A DNA stretch of 64,000 nt from Terasakiella sp. SH-1 (GCF_004564135.1 NZ_CP038255.1:1210501-1274500); one strand, 5' to 3'; shown: positions 9,244 through 19,552, counted from the stretch's first letter. Numbers and translations are program-made. The notes: generated by a model not told the origin, from the letters alone.

Positions 9244-11298
9244 ATGTGTGCTGAATTCGTTAAATCCGTCTGTCCCCATGATTGCCCGAGCGTATGCCCG
9301 CTGGAGGTGGAACGTCTGGGCGATAACCGTATTGGCAAGGTGAAGGGGAGCCCGGATAACCCATTTACCACAGGGATTATCTGCGGGAAAGTGTCGCGCT
9401 ATAGTGAACGTCTCCATCATGCTCATCGCCTGCTGTATCCAATGAAGCGGGTTGGGCCGAAGGGGGCGGATAATTTTAAGCGTATTAGCTGGGATGAAGC
9501 CTTAAATACAGTGGCGCAAAATTTGCTGCGTGTTGAAGAAGATTATGGGGCTGAGGCAGTTTGGCCGTTTTTTTATGCGGGTACCATGGGGCATGTCATG
9601 CGTGACGGGATTAACCGTTTGCGTCATGCCAAAGGCTACAGCGGGATGCAAGGTACCTATTGTGTCGCCCTGAGCGGGCCGGGCTGGGAAGCCGGGTGTG
9701 GCGCAAAGCGTGGTACAGATGTACTGGAAATGGAAAAATCCGATCTGATTGTGATCTGGGGGCTCAATGCAGTGTCCAGCCAAATCCATCTGATGACCCA
9801 TGTAATTAACGGTATTCGCAATGGGGCGAAGCTGGTGGTGGTTGACCCCTATCAGAACAAAACAGCAGACAAGGCCCATCTCCATATTCCCTTAAGACCG
9901 GGAACGGACGGGGCGCTGGCTTGTGCGGTGATGCATGTCCTGTTTAAGGAAGGGTATGCAGACCGGGACTATCTGGCAAAATATACTGATGTCCCCCACG
10001 AGCTGGAAGCCCACCTGAAAACAAAAACACCGGCCTGGGCTGCCGATATTACAGGGGTGCCTGCCCATACCATTGAATCTTTTGCGCGTCTTTATGGCAG
10101 TTCAAAAAAGACCTTCTTGCGTGTTGGTCATGGGATGACGAGATCGCGCAATGGCGCACACAACATGCACGCCGTTTCTTGCCTGCCTGCAGTGACGGGG
10201 GCGTGGCAATATGAAGGTGGAGGGGCCTTGTATGGGCAGGGGGATCTTGCCAAACTGGATACGACCTTGATTGAAGGCAAGGATGTGCGCGATTCAAAGG
10301 TGCGTGTTTTGGATCAATCGCGCATTGGCGAAATTTTGACAGGACATGAAGGGGCGCTTCATGGTGGGGCAGAAGTAAAGGCCCTGTTTATTCAAAATAC
10401 CAATCCCGTTGCTGTGGCCCCGGATACCTCAAAGGTGCGAAAAGGCTTTATGCGTGAAGACTTGTTTGTGTGTGTGCATGAACAGTTTATGACGGAGACA
10501 GCCAAGCTTGCCGATATCGTCTTGCCTGCGACGATGTTTCTTGAACATGATGACCTTTATACAGCCAGTGCTCATTGTACGTTACAGGTTGCGAAATCTG
10601 TTATGGCAGCACCGGGGGCTTGTAAATCCAATCATGAAGTGATTTGTGAGTTGGCAAAACGTGTGGGGGCAAAGCATCGTGGCTTTGATCTGAGTGCGCT
10701 GGAACTGGTGGAAGAAACCTTAAAAACATCGGGCTACCCAGTAGCATCTGAGATTATTGCCAAGACCGGGCATGACCTGACCTTGCCGTTTGAAGAAGCG
10801 CATTTCCTCAATGGCTTTGCCCATCCTGATGGAAAATTTCGCTTTAAACCCGATTGGTCATCCTTGGGGGTACGGGGAAAAGAGATGCCAGCCTTGCCTG
10901 ATCATTGGGATGTGATTGACGAAGTGACAGAAGATAAGCCGTTTCGTTTAATTACACCGCCTTCTCAAAACTTCCTGAACTCAAGCTTTAGTGAAACCAA
11001 AACATCACGGATTAAAGAGCGTTGTCCCGAAGCTTTGATCAATCAGCGTGTGATGCGCAAGTTAGGTTTGGTTGAAGGTGATCTTGTACGTATTGGTAAT
11101 GACCAAGGCAGCGTGTTGCTTAATGCTGTTGCAGCCAAGAACCAGCATGAAGATACAATTGTGGTTGAAGGCATTTGGCCCAATTCCTCCTTCCTTGAAG
11201 GGCAAGGCATTAATAGTCTAACATCAAGTGAGCCGGGCTATCCCAATAACGGGGCAGTCTTTCATGATACAGCAGTGTGGTTGAAGGCACATAAATAA
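9244..11298 (+). CDS. Molybdopterin oxidoreductase
   Basis: A 684-residue bis-MGD molybdenum or tungsten enzyme. The N-terminus binds a [4Fe-4S] cluster through CPHDCPSVCPLEVE plus a fourth cysteine in TGIICGKVSRY. The molybdopterin domain follows, and the C-terminal MGD-binding beta-barrel holds RLITPPSQNFLNSSF and GDLVRIGNDQGS. It has no Tat signal, so it is probably cytoplasmic. It belongs to the BisC/DMSO reductase superfamily; the substrate is unknown. I choose ATG 9244, where the cluster motif begins; the longer frame from 9154 adds unrelated residues. Its stop overlaps the mipZ start (TAATG). Confidence 0.9.
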   Translation: MCAEFVKSVCPHDCPSVCPLEVERLGDNRIGKVKGSPDNPFTTGIICGKVSRYSERLHHAHRLLYPMKRVGPKGADNFKRISWDEALNTVAQNLLRVEEDYGAEAVWPFFYAGTMGHVMRDGINRLRHAKGYSGMQGTYCVALSGPGWEAGCGAKRGTDVLEMEKSDLIVIWGLNAVSSQIHLMTHVINGIRNGAKLVVVDPYQNKTADKAHLHIPLRPGTDGALACAVMHVLFKEGYADRDYLAKYTDVPHELEAHLKTKTPAWAADITGVPAHTIESFARLYGSSKKTFLRVGHGMTRSRNGAHNMHAVSCLPAVTGAWQYEGGGALYGQGDLAKLDTTLIEGKDVRDSKVRVLDQSRIGEILTGHEGALHGGAEVKALFIQNTNPVAVAPDTSKVRKGFMREDLFVCVHEQFMTETAKLADIVLPATMFLEHDDLYTASAHCTLQVAKSVMAAPGACKSNHEVICELAKRVGAKHRGFDLSALELVEETLKTSGYPVASEIIAKTGHDLTLPFEEAHFLNGFAHPDGKFRFKPDWSSLGVRGKEMPALPDHWDVIDEVTEDKPFRLITPPSQNFLNSSFSETKTSRIKERCPEALINQRVMRKLGLVEGDLVRIGNDQGSVLLNAVAAKNQHEDTIVVEGIWPNSSFLEGQGINSLTSSEPGYPNNGAVFHDTAVWLKAHK

Positions 11299-12059
11299 TG
11301 TCAGCACATGTAATTGTCTTTGGGAACGAAAAAGGTGGTACCGGGAAATCCACCGCTGCGATGCATGTCATTGTTGCCTTGCTGGATCAGGGCTTTCGGG
11401 TGGGCAGTGTCGATCTGGATATCCGTCAGGGTACCTTGTCGCGCTATGTGGAAAACCGCGCACAATCTGATCGTGATTTAAAGGTGCCTAATCATGTCCG
11501 TATCACAGGAGATGACGGTGTTTTTCAGCAAACGATAGAACAGTTGTCTCAAAGCGTTGATGTCATTGTCATTGATACACCGGGCCATGACAGCGCACTG
11601 GGTGTCTTGGCCCATACTTATGCCGATACGTTGATCACACCGTTAAATGACAGTTTCATTGATATGGATGTTTTGGCGCTGGTGGATGGGCAATCCCTTA
11701 AAATCAAACGCCCCAGCCATTATGCTGAAACTGTTTGGAAGCAACGTCAGGTGAAAACCATGAAAAAGGCCGGGGCCTTTATGGATTGGATCGTGATGCG
11801 TAACCGCTTAAGCCATTTGGATGCGCGCAACAAACGGGAAATGGAAGTCTTATTGGAAGAGTTTTCCAATCGCATGGGCTGTCGCATTGTTTCCGGTTTT
11901 GGGGAGCGGGTGATTTATCGTGAACTTTTTCTTAAAGGATTGACCATGATGGATTTTGAAGGTGATGCCTTGTCCATGTCCCATCTGGCTGCCCGTCAGG
12001 AAGTCCGCAATTTGGTCGAAGCCATTCGCAATGGCCCGAACCCGGCTAAAGAAGAGTAG
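11298..12059 (+). CDS. mipZ: MipZ, division-plane positioning ParA-family ATPase
   Basis: A 253-residue P-loop ATPase with a deviant Walker A EKGGTGKST at residues 11-19, DLDIRQGTLSRYVENR after it, and VIVIDTPGHDS as Walker B. These are hallmarks of MipZ, which forms gradients from ParB-bound poles and inhibits FtsZ away from midcell. The gene is diagnostic for alphaproteobacteria. It overlaps the molybdopterin gene by TAATG, an unusual operon partner for a division gene. Confidence 0.9.
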   Translation: MSAHVIVFGNEKGGTGKSTAAMHVIVALLDQGFRVGSVDLDIRQGTLSRYVENRAQSDRDLKVPNHVRITGDDGVFQQTIEQLSQSVDVIVIDTPGHDSALGVLAHTYADTLITPLNDSFIDMDVLALVDGQSLKIKRPSHYAETVWKQRQVKTMKKAGAFMDWIVMRNRLSHLDARNKREMEVLLEEFSNRMGCRIVSGFGERVIYRELFLKGLTMMDFEGDALSMSHLAARQEVRNLVEAIRNGPNPAKEE

Positions 12060-12069
12060 GGGCGATAGC

Positions 12070-12576
12070 ATGTTTCATTTGATACTTCTTTTCTTTGCAC
12101 TTGGTGTTTTATATTTTTTGGCAAGATGGTATGTGCGCGCTCATCCGCGTGATGTGATCCGGGTGTTTAAATGGATTGCGATTGCCTTTGTTGCTTTTTT
12201 GATCATTCGCTTGCTATTCAGTGGGAAGTTTTGGCTGGCGGTTGCTGCTTTACCTGCCCTTTTTGTCTGGTTTGAGAGATTTCGCACGGTCTTTCATGTG
12301 GGGCGCACCTTGCGTAACTGGTTTTATGGCACGCCAGACCCCCGTCAACAACAGAGCCAGCAACAGCAATCCTATCAGGAACCACCGCAAGCAGACCCGT
12401 CTGTTATGAGCCGTGAAGAAGCGCTGGACCTTTTTGGTTTGGCAGAAGGAGCTGGGGAGGCTGAAATTAAAGCAGCCTATCACCGCCTGATTTCCCAAGT
12501 GCATCCAGATCGTGGTGGGTCTGATTATTTAGCCGCAAAAATCAATCAGGCACGAGATGTGTTGCTCAATGATTAG
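12070..12576 (+). CDS. Membrane-anchored DnaJ-domain protein
   Basis: A 168-residue protein: two or three N-terminal membrane segments (about 2-16 and 35-75), a Gln/Pro-rich linker and a C-terminal J domain with the HPDRGG motif. The layout matches bacterial TIM14/DjlA-like co-chaperones that recruit DnaK to the membrane. It starts at ATG 12070, 10 bases after mipZ. Conserved linkage of mipZ with this type of J protein in alphaproteobacteria is my recollection and was not checked. Confidence 0.85.
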   Translation: MFHLILLFFALGVLYFLARWYVRAHPRDVIRVFKWIAIAFVAFLIIRLLFSGKFWLAVAALPALFVWFERFRTVFHVGRTLRNWFYGTPDPRQQQSQQQQSYQEPPQADPSVMSREEALDLFGLAEGAGEAEIKAAYHRLISQVHPDRGGSDYLAAKINQARDVLLND

Positions 12577-13990
12577 GCTTTTGTTTTTGTTGGGGCTGGT
12601 CATTTTTGCCCTGCCTGCACAGGCGCGTGATTTTTGCGATATGAATACAATGTTAGCTTCTTATAAGGCTGCGTATAATCGCAAAAAACTGGGGGATCTG
12701 GATGGGGCACATCATAGCTTTTTAAAATTGGCAAAAGCGGCAATTGCCCCCGCCCAGCGCCATGTCGCACAATATTACTTTGAAGAATCTCGTGAAGATA
12801 TGGCGCTGGAAAAAGCCATCATGTGGGCACAGCTGGCTGCTTGGGGTGGGGATGACAAGGCGCAGAAACTGCAGGAACAGGCCGTTGAATCTGCACGTTA
12901 TCGGGTGTCTGAGGCAGGATTGCGCTGGGCTAACGACTGGAGGCCCGAAGAAACAAGTTGCTTTAATGGGACGTTGAGCGAACAAGATGATGACCTTCAA
13001 GCTGTTGGGCGTTTTCCCGTTGTTCGCCATGAGGAACTGGACGAAGAGGTCTTTGCTGCCTTTGTTACTCGGCTGAATGAGGCCGTGGCCATTGTGCCCA
13101 AGGTGGCCCCCTATTTTACCCCTCTTCTTGATTTGATCCCGGCCTTTCATGTTATTGAGGGGGAGGGCAGTGATCGTTTTATTCAATGGGATGAAGACCG
13201 TGATTGGCTGACCATTTCAGCAGGCTATCTTGGGGATTTATCTGCGCGGCAACTCAGTTACAGCCTGATTTTGGCGGTACAACGTCGTCTTTTTTCCTTG
13301 ATTAAGGATGCTAAATTTGAAGATCAGATCGGTACAAATTATGGGGCGATCAAGCTTTACGGTTCCCTTTACGGTGATGTGAAGACCAAACGGTTTCTTA
13401 AGGAGCTTCATGAGGCCATCAAGACTGCACGTCTGTTGCCCGTTGTCTTGCGTGACAAGGTGAATTATCTCAATGAAATCCACTATATGCCGCCGTCGCG
13501 CTATCAACGTTCACGTTATTCCAACAGTAAGCATTTTGCCATTTATGACCATAAACGCAGCAAGCCGGAAAAGCGCATCATGATGGTGATGCAGAAAATG
13601 GCTTTTGAAGAAACCGATCAACTGGTGTTGGAGCTGGTACGCGCCGGTCATCAGGCCCAGCAGCACACATGGATTGAGGGGCTGAGTGCTCAGGTCGATG
13701 GCAAGGGACGGGAAAATGCAATCCTGAAAGCCCTGGAAGGGGATATGGAGGCTGCGGCAAAGGCTTTTACCCGTTCAACGACCAAGCGCAAAAAGGAAGT
13801 GGAAGACTGGGAACGCCTTGGCCCGGATGGTATCAAGGCGCTTTATTGTGATACGGTTTTTTATCAGACAAAGGCGGCGATTGCCTTGAAAATTCATGAA
13901 AACCGCTTTAGTCGCACGGTGAAAATGAACAACTGTACAAAGGCTCGCAAAGCGTGGCGGGCCTATATGGATGAACAAGCAAAAAAATAG
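12569..13990 (+). CDS. Exported protein with Sel1-like repeat region, unknown function
   Basis: A 473-residue protein with a signal peptide (IRLLFLLGLVIFALPAQA). An N-terminal helical section (about 30-110: LGDLDGAHHSFLKLAKAAIAP, AQRHVAQYYFEESRED, AIMWAQLAAWGGDDKA) resembles Sel1/TPR repeats. The middle part (about 200-330) is unassigned, with a region that looks like a degenerate peptidase fold lacking an obvious HExxH. It overlaps the J-protein gene by 8 bases. Periplasmic location is inferred. Confidence 0.65.
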   Translation: MIRLLFLLGLVIFALPAQARDFCDMNTMLASYKAAYNRKKLGDLDGAHHSFLKLAKAAIAPAQRHVAQYYFEESREDMALEKAIMWAQLAAWGGDDKAQKLQEQAVESARYRVSEAGLRWANDWRPEETSCFNGTLSEQDDDLQAVGRFPVVRHEELDEEVFAAFVTRLNEAVAIVPKVAPYFTPLLDLIPAFHVIEGEGSDRFIQWDEDRDWLTISAGYLGDLSARQLSYSLILAVQRRLFSLIKDAKFEDQIGTNYGAIKLYGSLYGDVKTKRFLKELHEAIKTARLLPVVLRDKVNYLNEIHYMPPSRYQRSRYSNSKHFAIYDHKRSKPEKRIMMVMQKMAFEETDQLVLELVRAGHQAQQHTWIEGLSAQVDGKGRENAILKALEGDMEAAAKAFTRSTTKRKKEVEDWERLGPDGIKALYCDTVFYQTKAAIALKIHENRFSRTVKMNNCTKARKAWRAYMDEQAKK

Positions 13991-14078
13991 TGTCACTTTC
14001 CATGTCGGTTTACTTGCTTTACAGAGTGCGCTGTGGCACAAAACCGTGTCTAGAAAAGTTTATGTCTAGGGGAAAACT

Positions 14079-14954
14079 ATGACCAAGCCTGTCAGGAAAG
14101 CGGTGTTCCCGGTTGGGGGACTAGGTACACGCTTCCTTCCGGCAACCAAAGCAATGCCCAAAGAGATGTTGCCGGTTGTCGATAAGCCTTTGATTCAATA
14201 CGCTGTTGAAGAAGCTATTGAAGCCGGGATTGAACAATTTATCTTTGTGACCGGACGCGGTAAATCTGCGTTGGAAGATCATTTTGATCATTCTCACGAG
14301 CTGGAAGATACGCTTCATGAAAAAGGCAAGGATGAGATTCTTCAAACCGTTCGCGATATCCTGCCCAAGCCGGGGTCTGTTTTCTATACTCGTCAAATGA
14401 AACCCAATGGGTTGGGCCATGCGGTTTGGTGCGCCAAGGAATTGATCGGTGATGAACCTTTTGCGGTTCTGCTCGCCGATGATCTCGTTTTGGCACAGGG
14501 GCAATGTTGCTTAAGCCAGATGATCGACGTTTATAATGAAACGGGCGGTAATGTGGTTGCCATCGAAGAAGTACCGCGTGAAGAAACCAACAAGTATGGT
14601 GTTCTTGATGTGACAGCGGATGATGGCCGTATTGCACAAGCCAAAGGCTTGGTTGAAAAACCAGCCCCGGAAGATGCGCCGTCAAATCTCTCTATCATTG
14701 GTCGTTATATCTTGCAGCCTGATGTGTTTGCCCAGCTGGATAAACAAGAACGTGGCGCAGGTAATGAAATTCAGCTGACGGATGCTATGGCCAACACCAT
14801 CCCGGATGTGGACTTTAGAGGTTTGCGTTTTGAGGGACGTCGTTATGACTGCGGCTCAAAAGTCGGTTTTATCGAAGCCAATCTCGGTTTTGCACTGGCG
14901 CGTGATGATATGCGTGATCGTGTACAGAAAATCATTTCTGATTTGAATAAATAA
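14079..14954 (+). CDS. galU: UTP-glucose-1-phosphate uridylyltransferase
   Basis: A 291-residue nucleotidyltransferase making UDP-glucose. The N-terminal FPVGGLGTRFLPATKAMPKEM is the signature nucleotide-binding loop with its catalytic Lys; LADD carries the metal-binding Asp and LVEKP follows. The length is typical. The next gene, ugd, oxidises the product to UDP-glucuronate, so the pair feeds exopolysaccharide or lipopolysaccharide synthesis. Confidence 0.96.
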   Translation: MTKPVRKAVFPVGGLGTRFLPATKAMPKEMLPVVDKPLIQYAVEEAIEAGIEQFIFVTGRGKSALEDHFDHSHELEDTLHEKGKDEILQTVRDILPKPGSVFYTRQMKPNGLGHAVWCAKELIGDEPFAVLLADDLVLAQGQCCLSQMIDVYNETGGNVVAIEEVPREETNKYGVLDVTADDGRIAQAKGLVEKPAPEDAPSNLSIIGRYILQPDVFAQLDKQERGAGNEIQLTDAMANTIPDVDFRGLRFEGRRYDCGSKVGFIEANLGFALARDDMRDRVQKIISDLNK

Positions 14955-14983
14955 TTTTGACTATAACGCGTTAAGGAAATCCC

Positions 14984-16300
14984 ATGCGTATTGCAATGAT
15001 CGGTACCGGATATGTTGGACTTGTCTCCGGTGCATGCTTCTCAGAGTTTGGTACAAATGTCATTTGTGTCGATAAAGACGAAACGAAAATTAACAAGCTG
15101 CATGACAACATCATGCCGATTTTCGAGCCGGGCCTTGATAAGCTGGTTGAAAATAACGTGTCCGGTGGTCGTCTTGAATTTACGACGGATTTGAAAGAGG
15201 CCGTTAAAGGGGCGGATGCGGTCTTTATTGCAGTGGGCACACCAACACGTCGTGGGGATGGTCATGCAGACCTGTCTTATGTCTATGCCGCGGCAAAAGA
15301 AATTGCGGAAGCTATGGATGGTTATACGGTTGTTGTCACAAAATCTACGGTGCCGGTGGGCACAGGCGATGAAGTCGAAAAAATTATTCGCGAAACGCGC
15401 CCGGATGCAGAATTTGATGTGGTGTCCAACCCGGAATTCCTGCGTGAAGGTTCTGCGATTGAAGATTTTATGCGCCCGGACCGTGTGGTGATTGGTACGA
15501 TGAGCGAGCGTGCGCAAGAAGTGATGCGTCAGCTTTATCGCCCCCTGCATCTGATTGAAACACCGATCCTGTTTACAGAACGTCGCACGTCTGAGCTGAT
15601 CAAATATGCCGCGAATACGTTCTTGGCGGCCAAGATCACTTTTATTAACGAAATTGCTGATCTGTGTGAAAAGGTTGGTGCTGACGTTCAGGCCGTTTCC
15701 AAAGGTATTGGTCTGGATGGTCGTATTGGCAAGAAATTCTTACATGCTGGTCCCGGTTATGGTGGGTCTTGTTTCCCAAAAGATACATTGGCTTTGGTAA
15801 AAACAGCCCAGCAATATGACAGCCCGTTGAAGATCATTGAAACAGTTGTGGATGTGAATGCAGAACGTAAGCAAAAAATGGCAACAAAAGTCATTGAAGC
15901 CTGCGGTGGTTCTGTTGAAGGCAAGAAAATCGCTGTTCTCGGCGTGGCCTTTAAGCCGAACACAGATGATATGCGTGATTCACCGTCTTTGGATATTATT
16001 CCGGCCTTGCAAAAGGCTGGGGCTGAAATCCATGCGTTTGACCCGGAAGCTATGGGTGAAGCAAAAGAGATGCTGCCCGGTGTTCAGTGGCAGGAAAATT
16101 CTTATGACACGATGACTGATGCGGACGCTTTGGTCATCATTACGGAATGGAATGAATTCCGCTTGTTGGATTTGGAACGTGTAAAAGAGTTGGTTAAGTC
16201 CCCGGTTATGGTGGATTTACGTAATATCTATAATCGCCAGGAAATGAAAGATGCAGGCTTTGCTTATAGCTGCATCGGCCGTGCCCCGCTGGCAGATTAA
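14984..16300 (+). CDS. ugd: UDP-glucose 6-dehydrogenase
   Basis: A 438-residue NAD-dependent enzyme. The Rossmann motif GTGYVGLVSG is at residues 7-16, the catalytic cysteine lies in GYGGSCFPKDTLAL, and the C-terminal UDP-binding domain has GVAFKPNTDDMRDSPS. AAGGAAATCCC precedes ATG 14984. It sits 29 bases after galU. A terminator-like hairpin follows at 16322. Confidence 0.96.
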   Translation: MRIAMIGTGYVGLVSGACFSEFGTNVICVDKDETKINKLHDNIMPIFEPGLDKLVENNVSGGRLEFTTDLKEAVKGADAVFIAVGTPTRRGDGHADLSYVYAAAKEIAEAMDGYTVVVTKSTVPVGTGDEVEKIIRETRPDAEFDVVSNPEFLREGSAIEDFMRPDRVVIGTMSERAQEVMRQLYRPLHLIETPILFTERRTSELIKYAANTFLAAKITFINEIADLCEKVGADVQAVSKGIGLDGRIGKKFLHAGPGYGGSCFPKDTLALVKTAQQYDSPLKIIETVVDVNAERKQKMATKVIEACGGSVEGKKIAVLGVAFKPNTDDMRDSPSLDIIPALQKAGAEIHAFDPEAMGEAKEMLPGVQWQENSYDTMTDADALVIITEWNEFRLLDLERVKELVKSPVMVDLRNIYNRQEMKDAGFAYSCIGRAPLAD

Positions 16301-16321
16301 TCAGACGAATTGACGAAATGA

Positions 16322-16350
16322 GCCCCTGCTAATTGCAGGGGCCTTTTTAT
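16322..16350 (+). terminator. Rho-independent terminator after ugd
   Basis: The stem CCCCTGC/GCAGGGG (16323-16329 and 16335-16341) has a five-base loop and is followed by CCTTTTTATTT. It ends the galU-ugd unit. Read-through to the mutase gene 46 bases later is possible. Confidence 0.85.
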
Positions 16351-16395
16351 TTAAAGAGAGATACCTGTCTAACAGGGAAACAGGATGAGATCAAA

Positions 16396-17775
16396 ATGAC
16401 GACAATCAACCCAAATATCCTTCGTGAATATGACATCCGTGGCATTGTTGGTGACAATTTTACTGAAGAGGTTGTTGAAACATTGGGCCGCGCCTTTGGT
16501 ACGCGTATTAAACGTGCAGGCGGGTCTTCTGTAGCTGTGGGGTATGATGGTCGTCTCAGCTCTCCGGGGTTGGCAGCAGCGGCTGTGCGCGGCTTGTCTG
16601 CCTGTGGTCTGACGGTTTATGAAGTTGGCCGTGGTCCAACGCCGATGCTGTATTATTCCACATATGCGTTGGAAGCTGATGCGGGCCTGATGATTACGGG
16701 CTCACACAACCCGCCTGATTACAACGGCATGAAAATGATGCTGTCCGGTCTGTCTTTCTTTGGCGCTGATATTCAGGATTTGGGGCGCATTGCAGTTGAA
16801 CAGGATTTTGAAACAGGGCAGGGCAGTTCTGAGCAGCGCCCAATGTTGACGCAATATGTGGAACGTATTACGTCTGATTTCAAAGCCGGGCGTGATCTTA
16901 AGGTTGCGTGGGATGCAGGCAATGGTGTGGCTGGTGAAGCCATGACCATGATGTGTGAGAAACTGCCGGGCGAACATCACCTGATGTTTGCTGATATTGA
17001 TGGCACGTTCCCGAACCACCACCCAGACCCAACTGTGGAAAAGAACCTGAAAGATTTGAAAGAAGCGGTTGCGTCCAAAGGCTATGACCTTGGGATTGCT
17101 TTTGATGGGGATGGTGACCGTATTGGCGTGATTGATAGTCAGGGCCGTGTTCTTTGGGGTGATCAGTTGATGGTGATCTGGGCCAAGGAAATCCTGTCGC
17201 GCAATCCCGGTGCGACGATTATCGCTGACGTGAAAGCCTCTCAAGCCCTGTTTGATGAGGTTGAGCGCATGGGCGGCAACGGCTTGATGTGGAAAACAGG
17301 CCATTCTCTAATCAAATCCAAGATGAAAGAAGAAGGTTCTCCTTTTGCTGGGGAAATGAGCGGCCATATCTTCTTTAAAGATGGGTATTACGGTTTTGAT
17401 GATGCGCTGTATGCAGCGATCCGTTTGATATCGATTCTCACCCAAGCGGATGAAACACTGGATCAAATGCTGGATGCCATCCCAAAAATGGTGAATACAC
17501 CGGAACTGCGTTTTGATTGCCCGGAAGAACGTAAATTCATTGTGGCAGAAGAGGTGAAGCAACGCCTGGGTAATGCAGAAGGTGTTCAAGTTATTGATGT
17601 GGATGGTGTACGTGTTCTCAATGAAGATGGCTGGTGGCTTTTGCGTGCCTCTAATACGCAGCCTGTCCTTGTTGCGCGTTGTGAGGCGAAGGATGAAGCA
17701 GGGCTTGAGCGTTTGAAAGAAAGTTTGAAGCAACAATTGCTTGCCAGTGAAATTACACCGCCAGCCGATTTATAA
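16396..17775 (+). CDS. Phosphomannomutase/phosphoglucomutase
   Basis: A 459-residue alpha-D-phosphohexomutase of the AlgC/ManB type. Catalytic serine in [13 protein letters not shown]; metal loop FDGDGDRIG; sugar-binding GEMSGHIFF; phosphate loop in the C-terminal domain ([15 protein letters not shown]). I start at ATG 16396 ([11 protein letters not shown] follows); the frame from 16333 reads through the terminator. It interconverts hexose 1- and 6-phosphates and so supplies GalU. Confidence 0.94.
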   Translation: MTTINPNILREYDIRGIVGDNFTEEVVETLGRAFGTRIKRAGGSSVAVGYDGRLSSPGLAAAAVRGLSACGLTVYEVGRGPTPMLYYSTYALEADAGLMITGSHNPPDYNGMKMMLSGLSFFGADIQDLGRIAVEQDFETGQGSSEQRPMLTQYVERITSDFKAGRDLKVAWDAGNGVAGEAMTMMCEKLPGEHHLMFADIDGTFPNHHPDPTVEKNLKDLKEAVASKGYDLGIAFDGDGDRIGVIDSQGRVLWGDQLMVIWAKEILSRNPGATIIADVKASQALFDEVERMGGNGLMWKTGHSLIKSKMKEEGSPFAGEMSGHIFFKDGYYGFDDALYAAIRLISILTQADETLDQMLDAIPKMVNTPELRFDCPEERKFIVAEEVKQRLGNAEGVQVIDVDGVRVLNEDGWWLLRASNTQPVLVARCEAKDEAGLERLKESLKQQLLASEITPPADL

Positions 17776-17844
17776 ATTGAAACCCACGGTTTCGTATTGT
17801 AAAGTGTAGACCTCTAATAAGTGAATGTTTTAGGGTTCTAATTT

Positions 17845-18240
17845 ATGTCGAAGCAGGTTGAAAACTGGCTCCATGTTATGATCATTGATGATCAGGAGGA
17901 AATGCGGAAAATTATCCGTAAGCTTCTGAACAGTTGTAACATTGATAAAGTCAGTGAAGCAGCCAATGGCAAAGAAGCATTGGGCATTATTTTACAAGAG
18001 GACTATCCCCGTCCTGACGTGTATATCGTGGATTTGCATATGGACGAAATGGACGGTATGGAATTTATTGCCAATCGCCGTCGTAAAAAAGACCGTGCCC
18101 CCATCATTTTATTGACGGGGGAAACGGATGAATTCGTTTTGAATGTTGTGAAGCAGGCCGGGGCAAACCATATTTTGCACAAGCCAGTTTCTGCACCGGA
18201 ACTGGTGAAGGCAATTCGGGCTGCTATCAGCGCGATGTAA
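17845..18240 (+). CDS. CheY-like single-domain response regulator
   Basis: A 131-residue receiver domain with all key residues: the acidic pair D15-D16, phospho-acceptor D63 (YIVDLHMDEMDG), T91 (LLTGETDE) and K113 (LHKPVS). There is no output domain, so it works by protein interaction, as in chemotaxis or a phosphorelay. No kinase is next to it. It is convergent with the carboxypeptidase gene. Confidence 0.92.
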   Translation: MSKQVENWLHVMIIDDQEEMRKIIRKLLNSCNIDKVSEAANGKEALGIILQEDYPRPDVYIVDLHMDEMDGMEFIANRRRKKDRAPIILLTGETDEFVLNVVKQAGANHILHKPVSAPELVKAIRAAISAM

Positions 18241-18251
18241 TTTACGCCTTA

Positions 18252-19442
18252 TTAGCGCTTGTTCATAGCCACCTGTGTGCCTTTGGAACGAAAGACCATA
18301 CAAGGCTGGCGCATTTTCTTTAGTGCCTTACAGGCGCGATAGGCTTCACGTTTTTCAACGCCGACCACACGGGCACGATAGACTTTTTTACTGCCATTTT
18401 TCAGCGGAACGACTTTGGTCTGTGCGCCGCTTAGATAACTAGGGGCCCGTTTGATTGCAGCGATGGCTTGGGTGCGGGCTTTTTTAACGGTGTTAAAGGC
18501 ACCAACTTGCACCCCCCAAGCTGTAGAACGACGTTTAGCAGCAATTTCAACAGCGCGTTTTTTCTGCGCCGCTTTCTTTTTCTTATTATAGGCCGCCATC
18601 ATTTTGGGATCAATTTTGGTGAAGCCTCTGTCAAGAATACGGGCCATGATCGCATTGCGTTGATTTGCGGTTTTACCCCCAAAAACCACACCAATCAAAC
18701 GGTGCCCACCACGATTAACAGAAGAGACCAGATTAAAGCCAGCTGCGCGGATATAGCCGGTTTTGATACCGTCCATTCCGTCATATTTTTTCATCAGCTT
18801 GTTATGGTTGCCGTAGGTGCGCCCTTTATAAGACCATTTTTGCGTTTTGAAATATTTGTAATATTGCGGAAAACGTTTCCAAAGCTCATTACCAAGTTTT
18901 GCCATGTCACGTGCTGTGCTGAGCTGACCGCGATTCGGCAGGCCAGAGGCATTGCGGAAATTGGTTTTCGTCATGCCAATGGCATGTGCGCGTTTGGTCA
19001 TAGCCTTGGCGAATTCCCATTCGGTTCCACCAAGGGCTTCGGCGACAACAGTAGCAACATCGTTGGCTGATTTGGTAACAAGCGCATAAATGGCATCTTC
19101 TGCCCGGATATGGCTTCCTGCTTTCAGGCCAAGGCGAGAGGGCGGTTGCCAGGTTGCGCGACGAGACACACGCATTTTTGTATTAAGGGTGATTTTCTTT
19201 TGTTCAATGGCTTCAAACAGCATGAACAAAGTCATCATTTTGGTCAGAGAGGCTGGGTAATTACGTGTATCGGCATTGACAGAATGCAGCACATGCCCTG
19301 TATCCGCATCCATCACAAAAGAGGCGTATTTCGCATGGGAATGCGATGACACAAGGATGCCAAACACCAAGGCCGCGAACAGGGCAATCCCCATTGGGCG
19401 TTTAAAAGGCGATGAGAAATTTATTTTATCTATCATTTTCAT
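18252..19442 (-). CDS. D-alanyl-D-alanine carboxypeptidase with C-terminal SPOR domain
   Basis: A 396-residue class C penicillin-binding protein. Signal peptide about 17-37; catalytic SLTK at residues 65-68; SAN near 125; KTG in DGIKTGYIRAAG. After a basic linker (KKKKAAQKKRA) comes a SPOR domain (WGVQVGAFNTVKKARTQ...), which binds denuded septal peptidoglycan. The enzyme trims pentapeptides in the periplasm, probably at the septum. A second D,D-carboxypeptidase without SPOR is at 43132. Confidence 0.92.
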   Translation of the reverse strand: MKMIDKINFSSPFKRPMGIALFAALVFGILVSSHSHAKYASFVMDADTGHVLHSVNADTRNYPASLTKMMTLFMLFEAIEQKKITLNTKMRVSRRATWQPPSRLGLKAGSHIRAEDAIYALVTKSANDVATVVAEALGGTEWEFAKAMTKRAHAIGMTKTNFRNASGLPNRGQLSTARDMAKLGNELWKRFPQYYKYFKTQKWSYKGRTYGNHNKLMKKYDGMDGIKTGYIRAAGFNLVSSVNRGGHRLIGVVFGGKTANQRNAIMARILDRGFTKIDPKMMAAYNKKKKAAQKKRAVEIAAKRRSTAWGVQVGAFNTVKKARTQAIAAIKRAPSYLSGAQTKVVPLKNGSKKVYRARVVGVEKREAYRACKALKKMRQPCMVFRSKGTQVAMNKR

Positions 19443-19552
19443 CGTTGTGGAGCCTATCTCATTGCGCGATAATCGTCGATATTTTTTCAGTTATTATTCA
19501 GTTTGCCTATAGTTTGATAAGAAAAGGTAAAGATTGGTCAGGAGTTTTAAAA

